DNA of 64,000 nt from Cupriavidus sp. WGlv3 (GTDB taxonomy: Bacteria > Pseudomonadota > Gammaproteobacteria > Burkholderiales > Burkholderiaceae). Positions within the stretch are counted from its first letter, which is position 1; each line of letters begins with the position of its first letter. The DNA lies in NCBI RefSeq assembly GCF_023952475.1, contig NZ_JALHRX010000006.1, positions 124,001 to 188,000 on the forward strand, given 5' to 3'. This document shows, piece after piece, positions 8,101-16,953 of the stretch. The notes below the pieces were generated by a model, which worked only from the letters and a program-made list of their open reading frames with translations, was not told the DNA's origin and did no database searches. The position numbers and the translations under genes are program-made.

Positions 8101-8481
8101 GTGTTGTCTCCAATCATACCAATGATTCCCGGAATATGAGCCAATGGGTCTTCGGCCATTTTCCGGACGGCTTTATGTCGTTTTTGGTAGCAGCCATGCG
8201 GTGCTAAAAAAGTGTTGGATTTCTCTTAATTCTGAAACCATCAACGTATGAGTCGACCTCGCGCATCGCGAGGTCACTCCAGACAGACTCGGGGCCTCTC
8301 TTCACACGGAAATCAAGCTGGTAGCAGAAAAAAATGCCGCGAGTGGGGATTGCCTTCCGTGCAATCTCTAGCGGGTAACCAATGCTTTGACAATGTTCAG
8401 CAATTAGAACGAGAGCACGCGCCTGTTACGCCCCCGAGTCGTTATCGTTTTCGGACGTTGAATAACGTTCCACGCTAGCCT
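8101..8481. other. intergenic region of the low-GC island
   Basis: No gene is recognised. It contains a perfect palindromic hairpin GACCTCGCG (8255-8263) / CGCGAGGTC (8267-8275) with a 3-base loop, about 200 bases past the end of the deaminase gene and 155 bases before the permease start. It has no T-run, and could be an operator for the linked AraC regulator or a transcript-end structure. Confidence 0.4.
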
Positions 8482-9513
8482 TTAAAGTGGCACAGCTGAA
8501 AGTCGCTTGATTTCGCTCCAAACTTTCCGAGAGTAGTGAGGATCGAATAACGCCTGATATCCGCCCGTGTGCCAGAAGACGACAGGACCTTTCAGTTCCT
8601 TTTTCGCGGCCAGATCGATAAGCGCCGCCACAGCCTTTGCGCTGTAGACTGGATCTACGAGTATGCCTTCCGTCGTGGCGAGCAGATCGATCGCCTCCAT
8701 TACTCCTGGCGCGGGCAGGCCATAGCCGTCTCCAAGGTAGTCTTCGGTGAGGTTGATGTCGCTGCGGGTTAGTTCGACTTCCGCCCCGATTAGTCGTGCG
8801 CCGCCTTGGGCATAGGCTAGGTATTGACCTGGAACATCCTCGTAAACGTCTGCGGCGACGACGATTCCCCTTACCGCGCTTTTAGAACCGTGAAGCACGT
8901 TTCCGAGCACCAGACCGGAGTGTGTTCCGCCTGAGGAACTGGCATGTACGATGGTGCCGATTTCACGACCGTGCTCAGCCATTTGCGCGCGAAGCTCGGA
9001 GTACGCGATCGCAAATCCCAAAGAGCTTCGCTCCGAGGCACAGCCGATTGGCAGTCGATAGACGCTTTCCCCACTATTTTCGAGTTCGGTGGCCACCGCC
9101 AGAGCATGCTGAGCGAGTTCTGGCCAGGTCACGTCGCCTACGAATCGTAGATCTGCGCCGAAAAGACCATCCAAAAGCAGATTGCCCACGGGTTCACGCG
9201 GTTCGTTGTGGCACAGTACGAGCGTGCAACGAAGACCGGTAGCCGCCGCAGCTGCAGCTACCGCACGAGTTGCATTGGAAAGACGCGATCCTTCCGCAAC
9301 CAAGTGTTTAGCACCCTGAGCGATAGCATGAGCAAGCTCAACTTCAAGCTTGCGTACCTTGTTTCCCGCAAGCCCCACCGTGCCGATGTCATCGCGCTTG
9401 CACCATACCTCGACGCCAAGCTTCGCACTAAAACGCTCCAAGTATTGCACGGGAGATGTAAAGCCTCGGAGGTTAAGCTTTGGAAGTTTGGCGAGCGTAT
9501 CTAGGGCGTTCAT
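8482..9513 (-). CDS. PLP-dependent ACC deaminase / D-cysteine desulfhydrase family enzyme
   Basis: A 343-residue fold-type II PLP enzyme. The PLP lysine is in GLAGNKVRKLE (Lys52). The family's SNHxR segment reads SRLSNATRAVAAAAAATG here, so the usual His is absent, and a later SSGGTHSGL loop binds phosphate or substrate. Members either open 1-aminocyclopropane-1-carboxylate to 2-oxobutyrate and ammonia or cleave D-cysteine to pyruvate, H2S and ammonia; residues alone do not decide. The ATG at 9513 is chosen because GAGGAG lies just upstream; the frame continues to 9681. It is divergent from an AraC gene and followed by an AroP-like permease, pointing to uptake and degradation of an unusual amino acid. 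Confidence 0.8.
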   Translation of the reverse strand: MNALDTLAKLPKLNLRGFTSPVQYLERFSAKLGVEVWCKRDDIGTVGLAGNKVRKLEVELAHAIAQGAKHLVAEGSRLSNATRAVAAAAAATGLRCTLVLCHNEPREPVGNLLLDGLFGADLRFVGDVTWPELAQHALAVATELENSGESVYRLPIGCASERSSLGFAIAYSELRAQMAEHGREIGTIVHASSSGGTHSGLVLGNVLHGSKSAVRGIVVAADVYEDVPGQYLAYAQGGARLIGAEVELTRSDINLTEDYLGDGYGLPAPGVMEAIDLLATTEGILVDPVYSAKAVAALIDLAAKKELKGPVVFWHTGGYQALFDPHYSRKVWSEIKRLSAVPL

Positions 9514-9641
9514 TGTGCTCCTCAAGTGATCTCTATCTAACATGTGACTGGGGGGCCGGAAAACAATGCAGGCACACGGCCCGTTTCGTCGGCCAGGACC
9601 GCCCCCCATGGCAGCATTGTGGTGGTGGCCGTCTGCATGGA

Positions 9642-9647
9642 TATAAT
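9642..9647 (+). promoter_or_regulatory. candidate -10 box for the AraC gene
   Basis: A perfect TATAAT at 9642-9647 lies 35 bases before the AraC start codon in the divergent intergenic region. The best -35 candidate is TTGTGG around 9617-9622, spaced 19, which is weak. This is in keeping with an activator-dependent or autoregulated promoter. Confidence 0.4.
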
Positions 9648-9682
9648 GAAATTCCGCCAACCCATACGACGTTTCCGACAAG

Positions 9683-10480
9683 ATGCCTGGCGCTGAAATT
9701 TCCTATCCGCTCGGAAGGTCCTTGCCGCATGAGCTAGTGTTCCGAACGATGCAACTCAAAGAGGTGACGTCGTATCCAAATGAGAGCCACGACTGGGGCG
9801 AATTCGTGTTCTCTTTCAGCGGTGTGATTGAGCTAACTGTGGGAGTACGCACGTACTTGACGCCGCCGCACTATGGGCTATGGCTACCCCCGCGGACCGA
9901 GCACGGGGCTAGTACACGGTCAGAGGCTTGCTATTGCGTCTTGGATATCGCTTCAAACCTATGCGATAGATTGCCTACACAGGTGTGTACTTTGGCGACT
10001 GGCCCCATAATCAAGGCGATTCTGGCCGACTTGATGGCGAGGCGAGTTGACTATCCTCGCGATGACGACGATGAGCGGCTTATGCGAGTGTTAGTTGACC
10101 AGATGAGCCGTGCGCCTCGTCAAGATACATACTTGCCCAACTCGGAAGACCGAGCGCTGGCTCAAATACTTGAGGCCTTGCGCCAGCAACCAAGCGACAA
10201 TCGTCCACTCGAGGCGTGGGCAAAAGCTGTACACAGTACGGAGCGCACCTTGTCGCGGCGCTGCCAGCGCGATCTTGGCATGTCGTTCCTGGAATGGCGG
10301 CAGCGATTGCGACTCGTGCGGGCGCTCTCCATGCTGGAGGAAGGGTTGGCCGTGCAGACGGTGGCACTCGAGTTGGGCTACAGCACTTCATCCGCTTTTA
10401 TCGCGATGTTCCATCGATTGATGGGCGCAACGCCCGACGAGTTTCGTAAGCGTATCGTGCAGGGAGACGGTGACCCATAA
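9683..10480 (+). CDS. AraC-family transcriptional regulator
   Basis: A 265-residue regulator with an N-terminal cupin-like sensing region (TPPHYGLWLPPRTEHGAST) and a C-terminal double helix-turn-helix of AraC type: EAWAKAVHSTERTLSRRCQR, MSFLEWRQRLRLVRALSMLE, and the second HTH VQTVALELGYSTSSAFIAMF ending LMGATPDEFRKR. It is divergent from the PLP-dependent deaminase gene with 169 bases between them, so it most likely controls the deaminase and the permease in response to their substrate. Lower GC than the surrounding chromosome, like its partners. Confidence 0.85.
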   Translation: MPGAEISYPLGRSLPHELVFRTMQLKEVTSYPNESHDWGEFVFSFSGVIELTVGVRTYLTPPHYGLWLPPRTEHGASTRSEACYCVLDIASNLCDRLPTQVCTLATGPIIKAILADLMARRVDYPRDDDDERLMRVLVDQMSRAPRQDTYLPNSEDRALAQILEALRQQPSDNRPLEAWAKAVHSTERTLSRRCQRDLGMSFLEWRQRLRLVRALSMLEEGLAVQTVALELGYSTSSAFIAMFHRLMGATPDEFRKRIVQGDGDP

Positions 10481-10763
10481 AAGGGAAGTGCCAATGTCGA
10501 CGAGCTTCTCTTCGGACACTATGGCGTGCATTGCCTTGCATCGTCGGCAAGAGCAAGTCGTAAGCGAGTGTCGTGCGACCGAAGTCAAGGGCACTACAGT
10601 CATTCACCGGGCGGGATTCGAATGGCAGAGGCTGGCCGATCGGCCTCCACGCCATGCTTTTGCCGCTCAAGCAACAGCTGGACGAGAGCGCAGATCGCCT
10701 GCAGGCACTGGTCTGACCAGGGAGAGCCTGCTTACCCGCCCGACGGATGAGCAGCGCTGAAAA
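10481..10763. other. intergenic stretch, possible gene debris
   Basis: No intact gene is seen. A frame ending at the TGA near 10718 reads IGLHAMLLPLKQQLDESADR and could be the tail of a lost helical protein, but nothing upstream in that frame supports it. It is the right flank of the low-GC block before the dnaE2 terminator. Confidence 0.35.
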
Positions 10764-10800
10764 GCAAACGGCGCGAGCCAACTAGTCTCGCGCCGTTTGC
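10764..10800 (-). terminator. rho-independent terminator of the imuA-imuB-dnaE2 operon
   Basis: A perfect 14-bp stem, GCAAACGGCGCGAG (10764-10777) with its complement at 10787-10800, and a 9-base loop. On the minus strand it is followed by TTTTC. It lies 25 bases past the dnaE2 stop. Confidence 0.85.
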
Positions 10801-10825
10801 ATCTCCCTCATTGGCGCCGTGCGTC

Positions 10826-10950
10826 TCAATGAAAATCCCGGCTCCCCACCAGCAGCCGCCCCAGCATCGGGCTCAGGTCCACCAGTTCCTTGGCCACCAG
10901 GTGGCGCACGTCGCCCTGGCGCTGCCAGGTGCCGACCACGCCCAGCAGCG
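10826..10950 (+). repeat. direct repeat, right copy (125 bp, dnaE2 3' end)
   Basis: The intact dnaE2 copy of the 125-bp direct repeat; see the left copy at 4560-4684. Similarity begins exactly at the dnaE2 stop codon. Confidence 0.9.
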
Positions 10951-13900
10951 TGGCGCCCAACACCTCCTTGCGCTGGCGCTCGACCAGGTCGGGCCACAGG
11001 ATCAGGTTGATGCTGCCGGTCTCGTCCTCGATGGTGGCGAAGATGGTGCCGCTGGCGGTGGACGGGCGCTGGCGCACGGTGACGATGCCGCAGGCGCGCA
11101 CGCGCCGGCCGTTGGCGCAGCGTTCGAGCTGGCTGGCGGTGATAAAGCGCATCGCCGCCAGCTTGTGCCGCAGCAGCGCCAGCGGATGCGACTTTAGCGA
11201 CAACCCCAGGCTGGCATAGTCCGCGGTCACGTCTTCGCCGAGGCGCGGCGCGGGCAGCGCCAGCGCGGCTTCGGCGGGCGGCGCCTGGTACAGCAGGTCG
11301 CGGTGCGCGGCATGCGCGGCCGCGGCGCGCGCCTGCCAGCGGGCCTGGCGGCGATTGCCGGCGAGCGGCGCCAGCGCGTCGGCGGCGGCCAGCACGTCGA
11401 TGTCGTGGCGGTCCAGGCTGGCGCGCAGCGCCAGGTCTTCGACACTGTCGAAGGCACGCTGCGCGCGCGCGGCCTCGATGCGCAGCGCGGCGGCCTCGCG
11501 CATGCCCTTGACCCGGCCCAGGCCCAGGCGCACGCGCGGATGCGGCGGCCGCTCCTGCCGAGTGCTGACCGCACTGGCCGCATCGGACTCCGGCACCGGC
11601 TCCAGCGTGCTGTCCCAACGGCTGATGGTGACATCCACCGGCAGCACCTCCACATCATGGCGGCGCGCATCCTGCACCAGCTGCGAGGGCGAATAGAAGC
11701 CCATCGGCTGGCTGTTCAACAGCGCGCACAGGAAGGCCGCCGGATGGTGGCACTTGAGCCACGAACTCACGTACACCAGCTTGGCGAAGCTGGCGGCATG
11801 GCTTTCGGGGAAGCCGTACTCGCCAAACCCCTCGATCTGCTTGCAGATCGCCAGCGCGAAGGATTCCGGATAGCCCTTGCCGGTCAGCGCGCGCACCAGC
11901 GCGTCCTGGTGCTTGCGCAGATCGCCGCGCCGCCGCCACGCGGCCATCGAGCGGCGCAGCTGGTCGGCCTGCCCGGGCGAGAAACCCGCCGCGTCGATGG
12001 CCAGCTGCATCACCTGCTCCTGGAAGATCGGCACGCCCAGCGTTCGGCCCAGCACTTTCTCGATCACCTGGTTGAAGTAGACCGGCGGCTTCTGCGTGCG
12101 GCGAAAGGCCTCGCGCCGCTTCAGGTACGGATGGACCATGCCGCCCTGGATCGGGCCCGGCCGCACGATCGCCACTTCCACCACCAGGTCGTAGTACTCG
12201 CGCGGCTGCAGCCGCGGCAGCATCGATTGCTGCGCGCGCGACTCGATCTGGAACACGCCGATGGTGTCGGCCTTGCAGATCATGTCGTAGGTCGGCTTGT
12301 CCTCCTTCGGAATGTCCTCCATGCGCGCCGGCAGCCCCGCGCGCGCCGGATCGCGGCTGGGGTTGGGAATCATCTCCAGCGCGCGCCGGATCGCCGACAG
12401 CATGCCCAGCGCCAGCACGTCGACCTTGAGCAGGCCCAGCGACTCCAGGTCGTCCTTGTCCCACTGGATCACGCTGCGGTCGGCCATGGCCGCGTTCTCG
12501 ATCGGCACCAGCCGCGACAGCTTGTGCCGCGCGATCACGAAGCCGCCGACGTGCTGCGACAGGTGGCGCGGAAAGCCGCGCAGCTGCGCGGTCAGGCTGG
12601 CCCACTGCTGCACCGCCGGGGACTCGGGATCGAGCCCGTAGCGGGCGATCTTGTCGACAAAGCCCGGGCCGCCGTCCCACCATGCCTGGCCCTTGACCAC
12701 CTGCTCGACCACGCTGGCGTCGATGCCGAGCGCGCGGCCCACGTCGCGCAGAGCGCTGCGCGAACGGTACGTGATCAGCGACGCCGCCAGCGCGGCGCGA
12801 TGGCGGCCGTATTTGTCGTAGATGTACTGGATCACCTCTTCGCGCCGCTGGTGCTCGAAATCCACGTCGATATCGGGCGGCTCATCGCGCTCGCGCGACA
12901 GGAAGCGGCCGAACAGCAGGTTGGCCTGCTCGGGGCTGACCTCGGTCACATACAGGCAGAAGCACACCAGCGAATTGGCGGCGGAGCCGCGCCCCTGGCA
13001 CAGGATGCCGCGCGAGCGCGCAAAGCGCACGATGTCGTGCACTGTGAGGAAGAACGGCTCGTAGTGCTTTGCCTCGATCAGCGCCAGCTCTTCGTCCAGC
13101 TGCTTGTCCCACTCCGGCCTGAGGCCGTTGGGAAAGCGCTCGCGCTTGCCCCGCTCGACTTCCTTGCGCAGGTAGGAGATCGGTGTTTCGTTGGGCGGCA
13201 CCAGTTCCTCGGGGTACTCGTAGCGCAGCGTGGCCAGCGAGAAATCGCAGGTCTCGGCAATCTTCAGCGTCTGCGCCAGCGCCTCGCGCGGGTACAGGCG
13301 CGACAGCACCTGGCGCATGCGCAGGTGCTGCTCGGCATTGGGCGCCAGCGCCATGCCGCATTCGGCCAGCGGCTGGCCCAGCCGGATCGCGGTCAGCACG
13401 TCGGACAGCGGCTTGCGCGAACGCACATGCATGGTGACCGCGCCGGCCGCGGCCAGCGGCACGCCGCTCTGCGCCGATACCGCTTCCAGGCGCGCGCGGT
13501 GCAAGGCATCGGCATGGCCCTGCAACTGTTCCAGCGCGATCCAGGCACGCTCGCCGAACACTGCGCGGCACCACTCGGCCTGCTCCAGCAGCCGTTCAGG
13601 CTCGGCGCAATAGTCGGGCAGCAGCAGCGCCACGCAGCCGGGCATGCCGCGCAGGTGGGCGACGTCACCGGCCGGCGCGGCGAGGTCTTCGGGATGCAGC
13701 CGGTAGCTGCCCTTCTGCGCGCGCCGGCGGCCCAGCGTGATCAGCTCGCTCAGGTTGCCGAAACCCTCGCGGTGCTGCGCGATCAGCACCAGCCGCAGCG
13801 GCGCCTGTTCCGGTCCATCGGCCGGGATCAGGCTGAAGCGGCTGCCGATCAGCAGCGAGAACGCATCGGCGGCACGGGCCAGCGCCTGCAGTCGTTGGTG

Positions 13901-14287
13901 GCGGCTGGCGTGGAAGCCGGGATCGTCGTCGCCGCTGCCGAAGGCATCGCCGTCGTCGAGCAGCGGTTCATCGATGCCGTCATCGACACCATCGTCGGCA
14001 TCCTCAGCGATCCGTGCCGCGCTGCGCGCCACCGCGTCGTGCAGGCGCTTGCGCAGGGTCTCGATGGCATCGTGCGCGCGCGCGGTGCCGGCCACCGAGC
14101 ATTCATCGGTCAGCGCCAGCCCGCGGTAGCCCAGGCCGAAGGCGCGCTCGATCAGTTCGCCCGGGTGCGAGGCGCCGGTCAGGAAGGTGAAGTTGGAGAT
14201 GCAGTGCAGTTCCACGTAATCCGGCAATGCCGGCAGCAAGCGTGGCAACGACGCTGGCAACGATGGGAGCAAGGGCGGCGCGCTCAT
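10826..14287 (-). CDS. dnaE2: error-prone DNA polymerase DnaE2 (ImuC)
   Basis: A 1153-residue C-family DNA polymerase, the catalytic subunit of the ImuABC damage-tolerance mutasome, which copies past lesions with low fidelity. Visible parts: a PHP domain at the N terminus (YVELHCISNFTFLTGASHP), a palm with the catalytic acids in PPDIDVDFEH, a finger region (PRHLSQHVGGFVIARHKLSR), helix-hairpin-helix and an OB-fold at the C terminus (VRACGIVTVRQRPSTASGT). The ATG at 14285-14287 overlaps the imuB stop (ATGA), so translation is probably coupled. The operon has a LexA box 5' of imuA and a strong terminator after dnaE2. A 125-bp copy of its 3' end lies at 4560. Confidence 0.95.
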   Translation of the reverse strand: MSAPPLLPSLPASLPRLLPALPDYVELHCISNFTFLTGASHPGELIERAFGLGYRGLALTDECSVAGTARAHDAIETLRKRLHDAVARSAARIAEDADDGVDDGIDEPLLDDGDAFGSGDDDPGFHASRHQRLQALARAADAFSLLIGSRFSLIPADGPEQAPLRLVLIAQHREGFGNLSELITLGRRRAQKGSYRLHPEDLAAPAGDVAHLRGMPGCVALLLPDYCAEPERLLEQAEWCRAVFGERAWIALEQLQGHADALHRARLEAVSAQSGVPLAAAGAVTMHVRSRKPLSDVLTAIRLGQPLAECGMALAPNAEQHLRMRQVLSRLYPREALAQTLKIAETCDFSLATLRYEYPEELVPPNETPISYLRKEVERGKRERFPNGLRPEWDKQLDEELALIEAKHYEPFFLTVHDIVRFARSRGILCQGRGSAANSLVCFCLYVTEVSPEQANLLFGRFLSRERDEPPDIDVDFEHQRREEVIQYIYDKYGRHRAALAASLITYRSRSALRDVGRALGIDASVVEQVVKGQAWWDGGPGFVDKIARYGLDPESPAVQQWASLTAQLRGFPRHLSQHVGGFVIARHKLSRLVPIENAAMADRSVIQWDKDDLESLGLLKVDVLALGMLSAIRRALEMIPNPSRDPARAGLPARMEDIPKEDKPTYDMICKADTIGVFQIESRAQQSMLPRLQPREYYDLVVEVAIVRPGPIQGGMVHPYLKRREAFRRTQKPPVYFNQVIEKVLGRTLGVPIFQEQVMQLAIDAAGFSPGQADQLRRSMAAWRRRGDLRKHQDALVRALTGKGYPESFALAICKQIEGFGEYGFPESHAASFAKLVYVSSWLKCHHPAAFLCALLNSQPMGFYSPSQLVQDARRHDVEVLPVDVTISRWDSTLEPVPESDAASAVSTRQERPPHPRVRLGLGRVKGMREAAALRIEAARAQRAFDSVEDLALRASLDRHDIDVLAAADALAPLAGNRRQARWQARAAAAHAAHRDLLYQAPPAEAALALPAPRLGEDVTADYASLGLSLKSHPLALLRHKLAAMRFITASQLERCANGRRVRACGIVTVRQRPSTASGTIFATIEDETGSINLILWPDLVERQRKEVLGATLLGVVGTWQRQGDVRHLVAKELVDLSPMLGRLLVGSRDFH

Positions 14288-15849
14288 GCGAACAACCCAT
14301 GCAGGAACCAGCGGTATTCGCCGCCATCGTCGTGCGCGGCATGGCCCGGACGCTCGCGGAAGATCCAGCAGCGCAGGCCGTCGGCGCGCTCGGCGATAAA
14401 GTAGTCGCGCGTGGCCAGGGCCCCGTCCCACCACCCGGCCTCGATGCGCTCGGGCCGGCTCAGCAGCGCCAGCGGGCCGCCGTGGCAGGGCCGGTGGCGC
14501 TGCACCGGCAGCGGCAGCGGTTGCGGCAGCAGCCACAGCGGGCGCTCCGGCGGCGGCGCCGGCAGGCCGGCGGGCTTGCCGGCGGGCTCGTCGACCGGAC
14601 ACCAGCGGTTGGCGCGCTCGGGCCGGTGGTCGGCCAGCGGCCGCGGCTGCAGCACGTTGTCGCGGCCCAGCCGCGCCATCAGCGTATCGAGCAGGCGGCC
14701 CAGGTCTTCCGGCGTGCCGCCGGGCTCGGGGAACAGCGCCTCGCTTTGCGGCACGCACGCGGCCATGGCTTCCACGCGCAGCGCCAGGCCGGTCACCGGG
14801 GCATGGAAGCTGAGCTGGTCGAGCTTTTCGCGCAGCAGCCGCGACAGGTGCGCGGGATCGCGGCTGGGCTGGGCCAGGCCCAGTGGCACCGGGGTGCCTT
14901 CGGTCGCCGCGCCGCGCCGGTAGCGCTCATGCTCCAGCACCAGCACGCAGCGCGTGACGCCGGCCTGCTGCACCGCCAGCCAGCCCGCCAGCGCCAGCAG
15001 CAGCCGCTGCGCGCCGGTCAGCACGGCTTCAGCGGATTCGATCCGGCCCGGCAGGTCCATGCGCTGCGCAAACGCGGGCGGCGCCACAAACCAGACAAAG
15101 CGCGCCGGCGCCTCGCCATAGGCCTGGTCCAGCCGCGCCAGCAGCGCCGGGCCCAGCCGGCGCGTCAGGCCCGCGCGCGGCAGGCGCCGCACCTCCCCCA
15201 GCGTGCGGCAGCCGATGCCGTCCAGCCAGGCCGGATCGGCCAGCGTGTGCAGCGCCTCCACCGGCAGGCGATCGAGCAGCCGGTGCAGGCGCGCCATGCC
15301 CACCGCCCGGCGGCCGGGCCGCATCACGCCGCGCCGCGTGCGCCGCAGCGGCTGGCGCGCCAGCCACGCGGCGCCGTGCGCGGTCGGGCCGCATCCCACC
15401 TGGGCCACGGTGCCCAGCTGGCGCACGCAGGCCCGCACCGCGCGGCACAGCGCGCGATGGCCGCCGAACAGCCGCAGGCTGGCGCTGACATCGAGCATCA
15501 GCGTGGCCGACTCCGGCTCCTCGTCGACGCTCACGCCGGGCGTGAAACGCAGCAGCGCCAGCGCCACCGCTTCCATCAGCGCGGCTTCGGCGGCCGGGTC
15601 GCGCTCCAGCTGCACGATATCGGCCGACAGGGCCTGCACGCCGCCGCGGCGCATGCCATAGCGCACGCCCAGCTGCATCGCCGGGCCGTTGGCCAGCACC
15701 ACCTGCTCGCGCGCCATCACCGCCACCGGCAGCGCATGGTGCAGGGTGGCGGCGGCAGGCGGGCTCGCGGCGGGCGCCAGTTCAGGCCAGTTGGGCTGCA
15801 GGGCGTCCAGGGGCAGGCGCGGCAGGTGCACCGCGATCCAGTACGGCAT
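14284..15849 (-). CDS. imuB: ImuB, catalytically inactive Y-family polymerase-like protein
   Basis: A 521-residue Y-family relative that links the mutasome to the sliding clamp and DnaE2. The N terminus MPYWIAVHLPRLPLDALQPN replaces the metal-binding DxDxFFA of active polymerases, and the second acidic motif (SIDE) reads ATLMLDVSASLRLFGG, so catalytic acids are missing as expected for ImuB. The helix-hairpin-helix part is DPAWLDGIGCRTLGEVRRLP. The start at 15849 is set by homology of the N terminus; it overlaps the 3' end of imuA by 68 bases. The C terminus, ending WFLHGLFA, is the conserved ImuB tail. Confidence 0.92.
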   Translation of the reverse strand: MPYWIAVHLPRLPLDALQPNWPELAPAASPPAAATLHHALPVAVMAREQVVLANGPAMQLGVRYGMRRGGVQALSADIVQLERDPAAEAALMEAVALALLRFTPGVSVDEEPESATLMLDVSASLRLFGGHRALCRAVRACVRQLGTVAQVGCGPTAHGAAWLARQPLRRTRRGVMRPGRRAVGMARLHRLLDRLPVEALHTLADPAWLDGIGCRTLGEVRRLPRAGLTRRLGPALLARLDQAYGEAPARFVWFVAPPAFAQRMDLPGRIESAEAVLTGAQRLLLALAGWLAVQQAGVTRCVLVLEHERYRRGAATEGTPVPLGLAQPSRDPAHLSRLLREKLDQLSFHAPVTGLALRVEAMAACVPQSEALFPEPGGTPEDLGRLLDTLMARLGRDNVLQPRPLADHRPERANRWCPVDEPAGKPAGLPAPPPERPLWLLPQPLPLPVQRHRPCHGGPLALLSRPERIEAGWWDGALATRDYFIAERADGLRCWIFRERPGHAAHDDGGEYRWFLHGLFA

Positions 15850-16690
15850 CGGAAGAAAGCTGAGAAGACTGCGCCAGCGGTTCAGGCTCGGCAGGTGCGC
15901 CTGCCGGGACCGGCCAGGCGGCCGCGCGGGTGGCCGCCGCCATGCCGTCCAGGCGCAGCAGCAGCGGCGTGTCCCGCACCGGCCCGCGGCGCTTGTGGAA
16001 GGTGATCGACAGCACGTTGCCCGGCAGCGGCGCCAGCAGCAGCCGCAGCACCGCGGGCGACGACTCGCGCAGCGCCGCGGCCGGGCGCAATGCCCAGGCC
16101 ACCGCGTCGCCGGCCTGTGCCAGCACCTGCAGCCGCCGCAGCGCCTCGGGACGCGCCGCCGGCAGCCACACCAGCACGCCGCCAAAGGCCTGGCTGCGCA
16201 GCACCTGCTCGGCGGCCCACAGCATGTCGGCCTGCTGCGCGGCCCGGGCCGCTTCGGCCGGAGCACGCACCCAGTAGCACTGCCGCGCCGGCAGCCCGGC
16301 CGCGGCCAGCGCCATCGCATTGGGCAGGTAAGGCGGCGCCACCAGCGCAATGCGCCGCCCTGCCCCGGCCAGCGTGCGCAGGGCCGGCAGCAGCAGGCGC
16401 ATTTCCCCCGCGCCGCCCTGCGTGGTCAGCAGTTCGGTCAGGCCGCCGGCCGGCCAGCCGCCGCCGGGCAGTTCCGCCGACAACGCGTCATACCCGGTCG
16501 GGCACACCGCGGCACCGCCGGCGCGGCCCAGCTGGCCGGCCCGCCACAACCCGGGATAGCGCTGCTCGAGCGCCGACAGCGCCTGCTGGCGCTCGGCCGC
16601 GGCCGGCCGGACCGGCCCTGAGGCCGCCGGCGCAGGGAAAAGCAGACCCTCCGCCGCCCTTGGCGGGGCTGTGTGCAATGGCGCAGTCAT
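15782..16690 (-). CDS. imuA: ImuA, RecA-like SOS mutagenesis protein
   Basis: A 302-residue ImuA (SulA/RecA-like) protein, first gene of the SOS operon. The conserved core is visible: LWRAGQLGRAGGAAVCPTGYDALSAELPGGGWPAGGLTEL, then RRIALVAPPYLPNAMAL and the QCYWVRA...WAAEQVLRS block. There is no Walker A motif of RecA type. The C-terminal 60 residues are Pro/Ala-rich and low complexity, overlapping the start of imuB. The start codon lies 53 bases from a perfect LexA box. ImuA helps assemble the ImuB-DnaE2 complex. Confidence 0.9.
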   Translation of the reverse strand: MTAPLHTAPPRAAEGLLFPAPAASGPVRPAAAERQQALSALEQRYPGLWRAGQLGRAGGAAVCPTGYDALSAELPGGGWPAGGLTELLTTQGGAGEMRLLLPALRTLAGAGRRIALVAPPYLPNAMALAAAGLPARQCYWVRAPAEAARAAQQADMLWAAEQVLRSQAFGGVLVWLPAARPEALRRLQVLAQAGDAVAWALRPAAALRESSPAVLRLLLAPLPGNVLSITFHKRRGPVRDTPLLLRLDGMAAATRAAAWPVPAGAPAEPEPLAQSSQLSSDAVLDRGAPAAPAPGRPAAQLA

Positions 16691-16743
16691 GTGACGTTAA
16701 AGTCGCTCGCTGGCAGGGTGAGCATTTAGGATATTTACGATAA

Positions 16744-16759
16744 CTGTATATTTATACAG
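16744..16759. promoter_or_regulatory. LexA (SOS) box upstream of imuA
   Basis: CTGTATATTTATACAG is a perfect match to the proteobacterial LexA consensus CTGT-N8-ACAG with an AT-rich centre. It lies 54 bases upstream of the imuA start, the place expected for an SOS-controlled promoter. Confidence 0.93.
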
Positions 16760-16880
16760 TATCGGTGACAAGGCAAGGGGTAACGGAATGGGGTGGAGGC
16801 AGAGGCACTGCGGCGCGTCTCGACGACGCGCGGGCATTCTCTCCCTTGCATGCCTTTGGCCACGGAAGCTGTCATGCACT

Positions 16881-16898
16881 ATCATTCCATAGAATGAT
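16881..16898. promoter_or_regulatory. palindromic operator 1 of hipBA
   Basis: ATCATTCCATAGAATGAT: 7-base half-sites ATCATTC/GAATGAT around a 4-base centre. The same half-sites recur at 16954. It is placed upstream of the HipB-like gene, whose product is the likely ligand. Confidence 0.75.
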
Positions 16899-16953
16899 TT
16901 TTTGCGAAAAAAGCTTCTATCGAATGACAAGCATGAGGGCAGCGAAGGCAGCT

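Noticed and set aside
8255-8275. perfect 9-bp hairpin as a terminator of the deaminase gene
   Set aside because: It lies about 200 bases past the gene and has no T-run, so I list it only as an intergenic palindrome.
10587-10720. possible C-terminal fragment of a helical regulator
   Set aside because: The frame is short, with no supporting upstream sequence or start; not enough to name a pseudogene.
11303-14404. 1033-codon open frame antisense to dnaE2
   Set aside because: It is the antisense shadow of a GC3-rich gene; its product is His/Arg/Gln-rich low-complexity sequence with no family motif, and dnaE2 on the other strand is certain.
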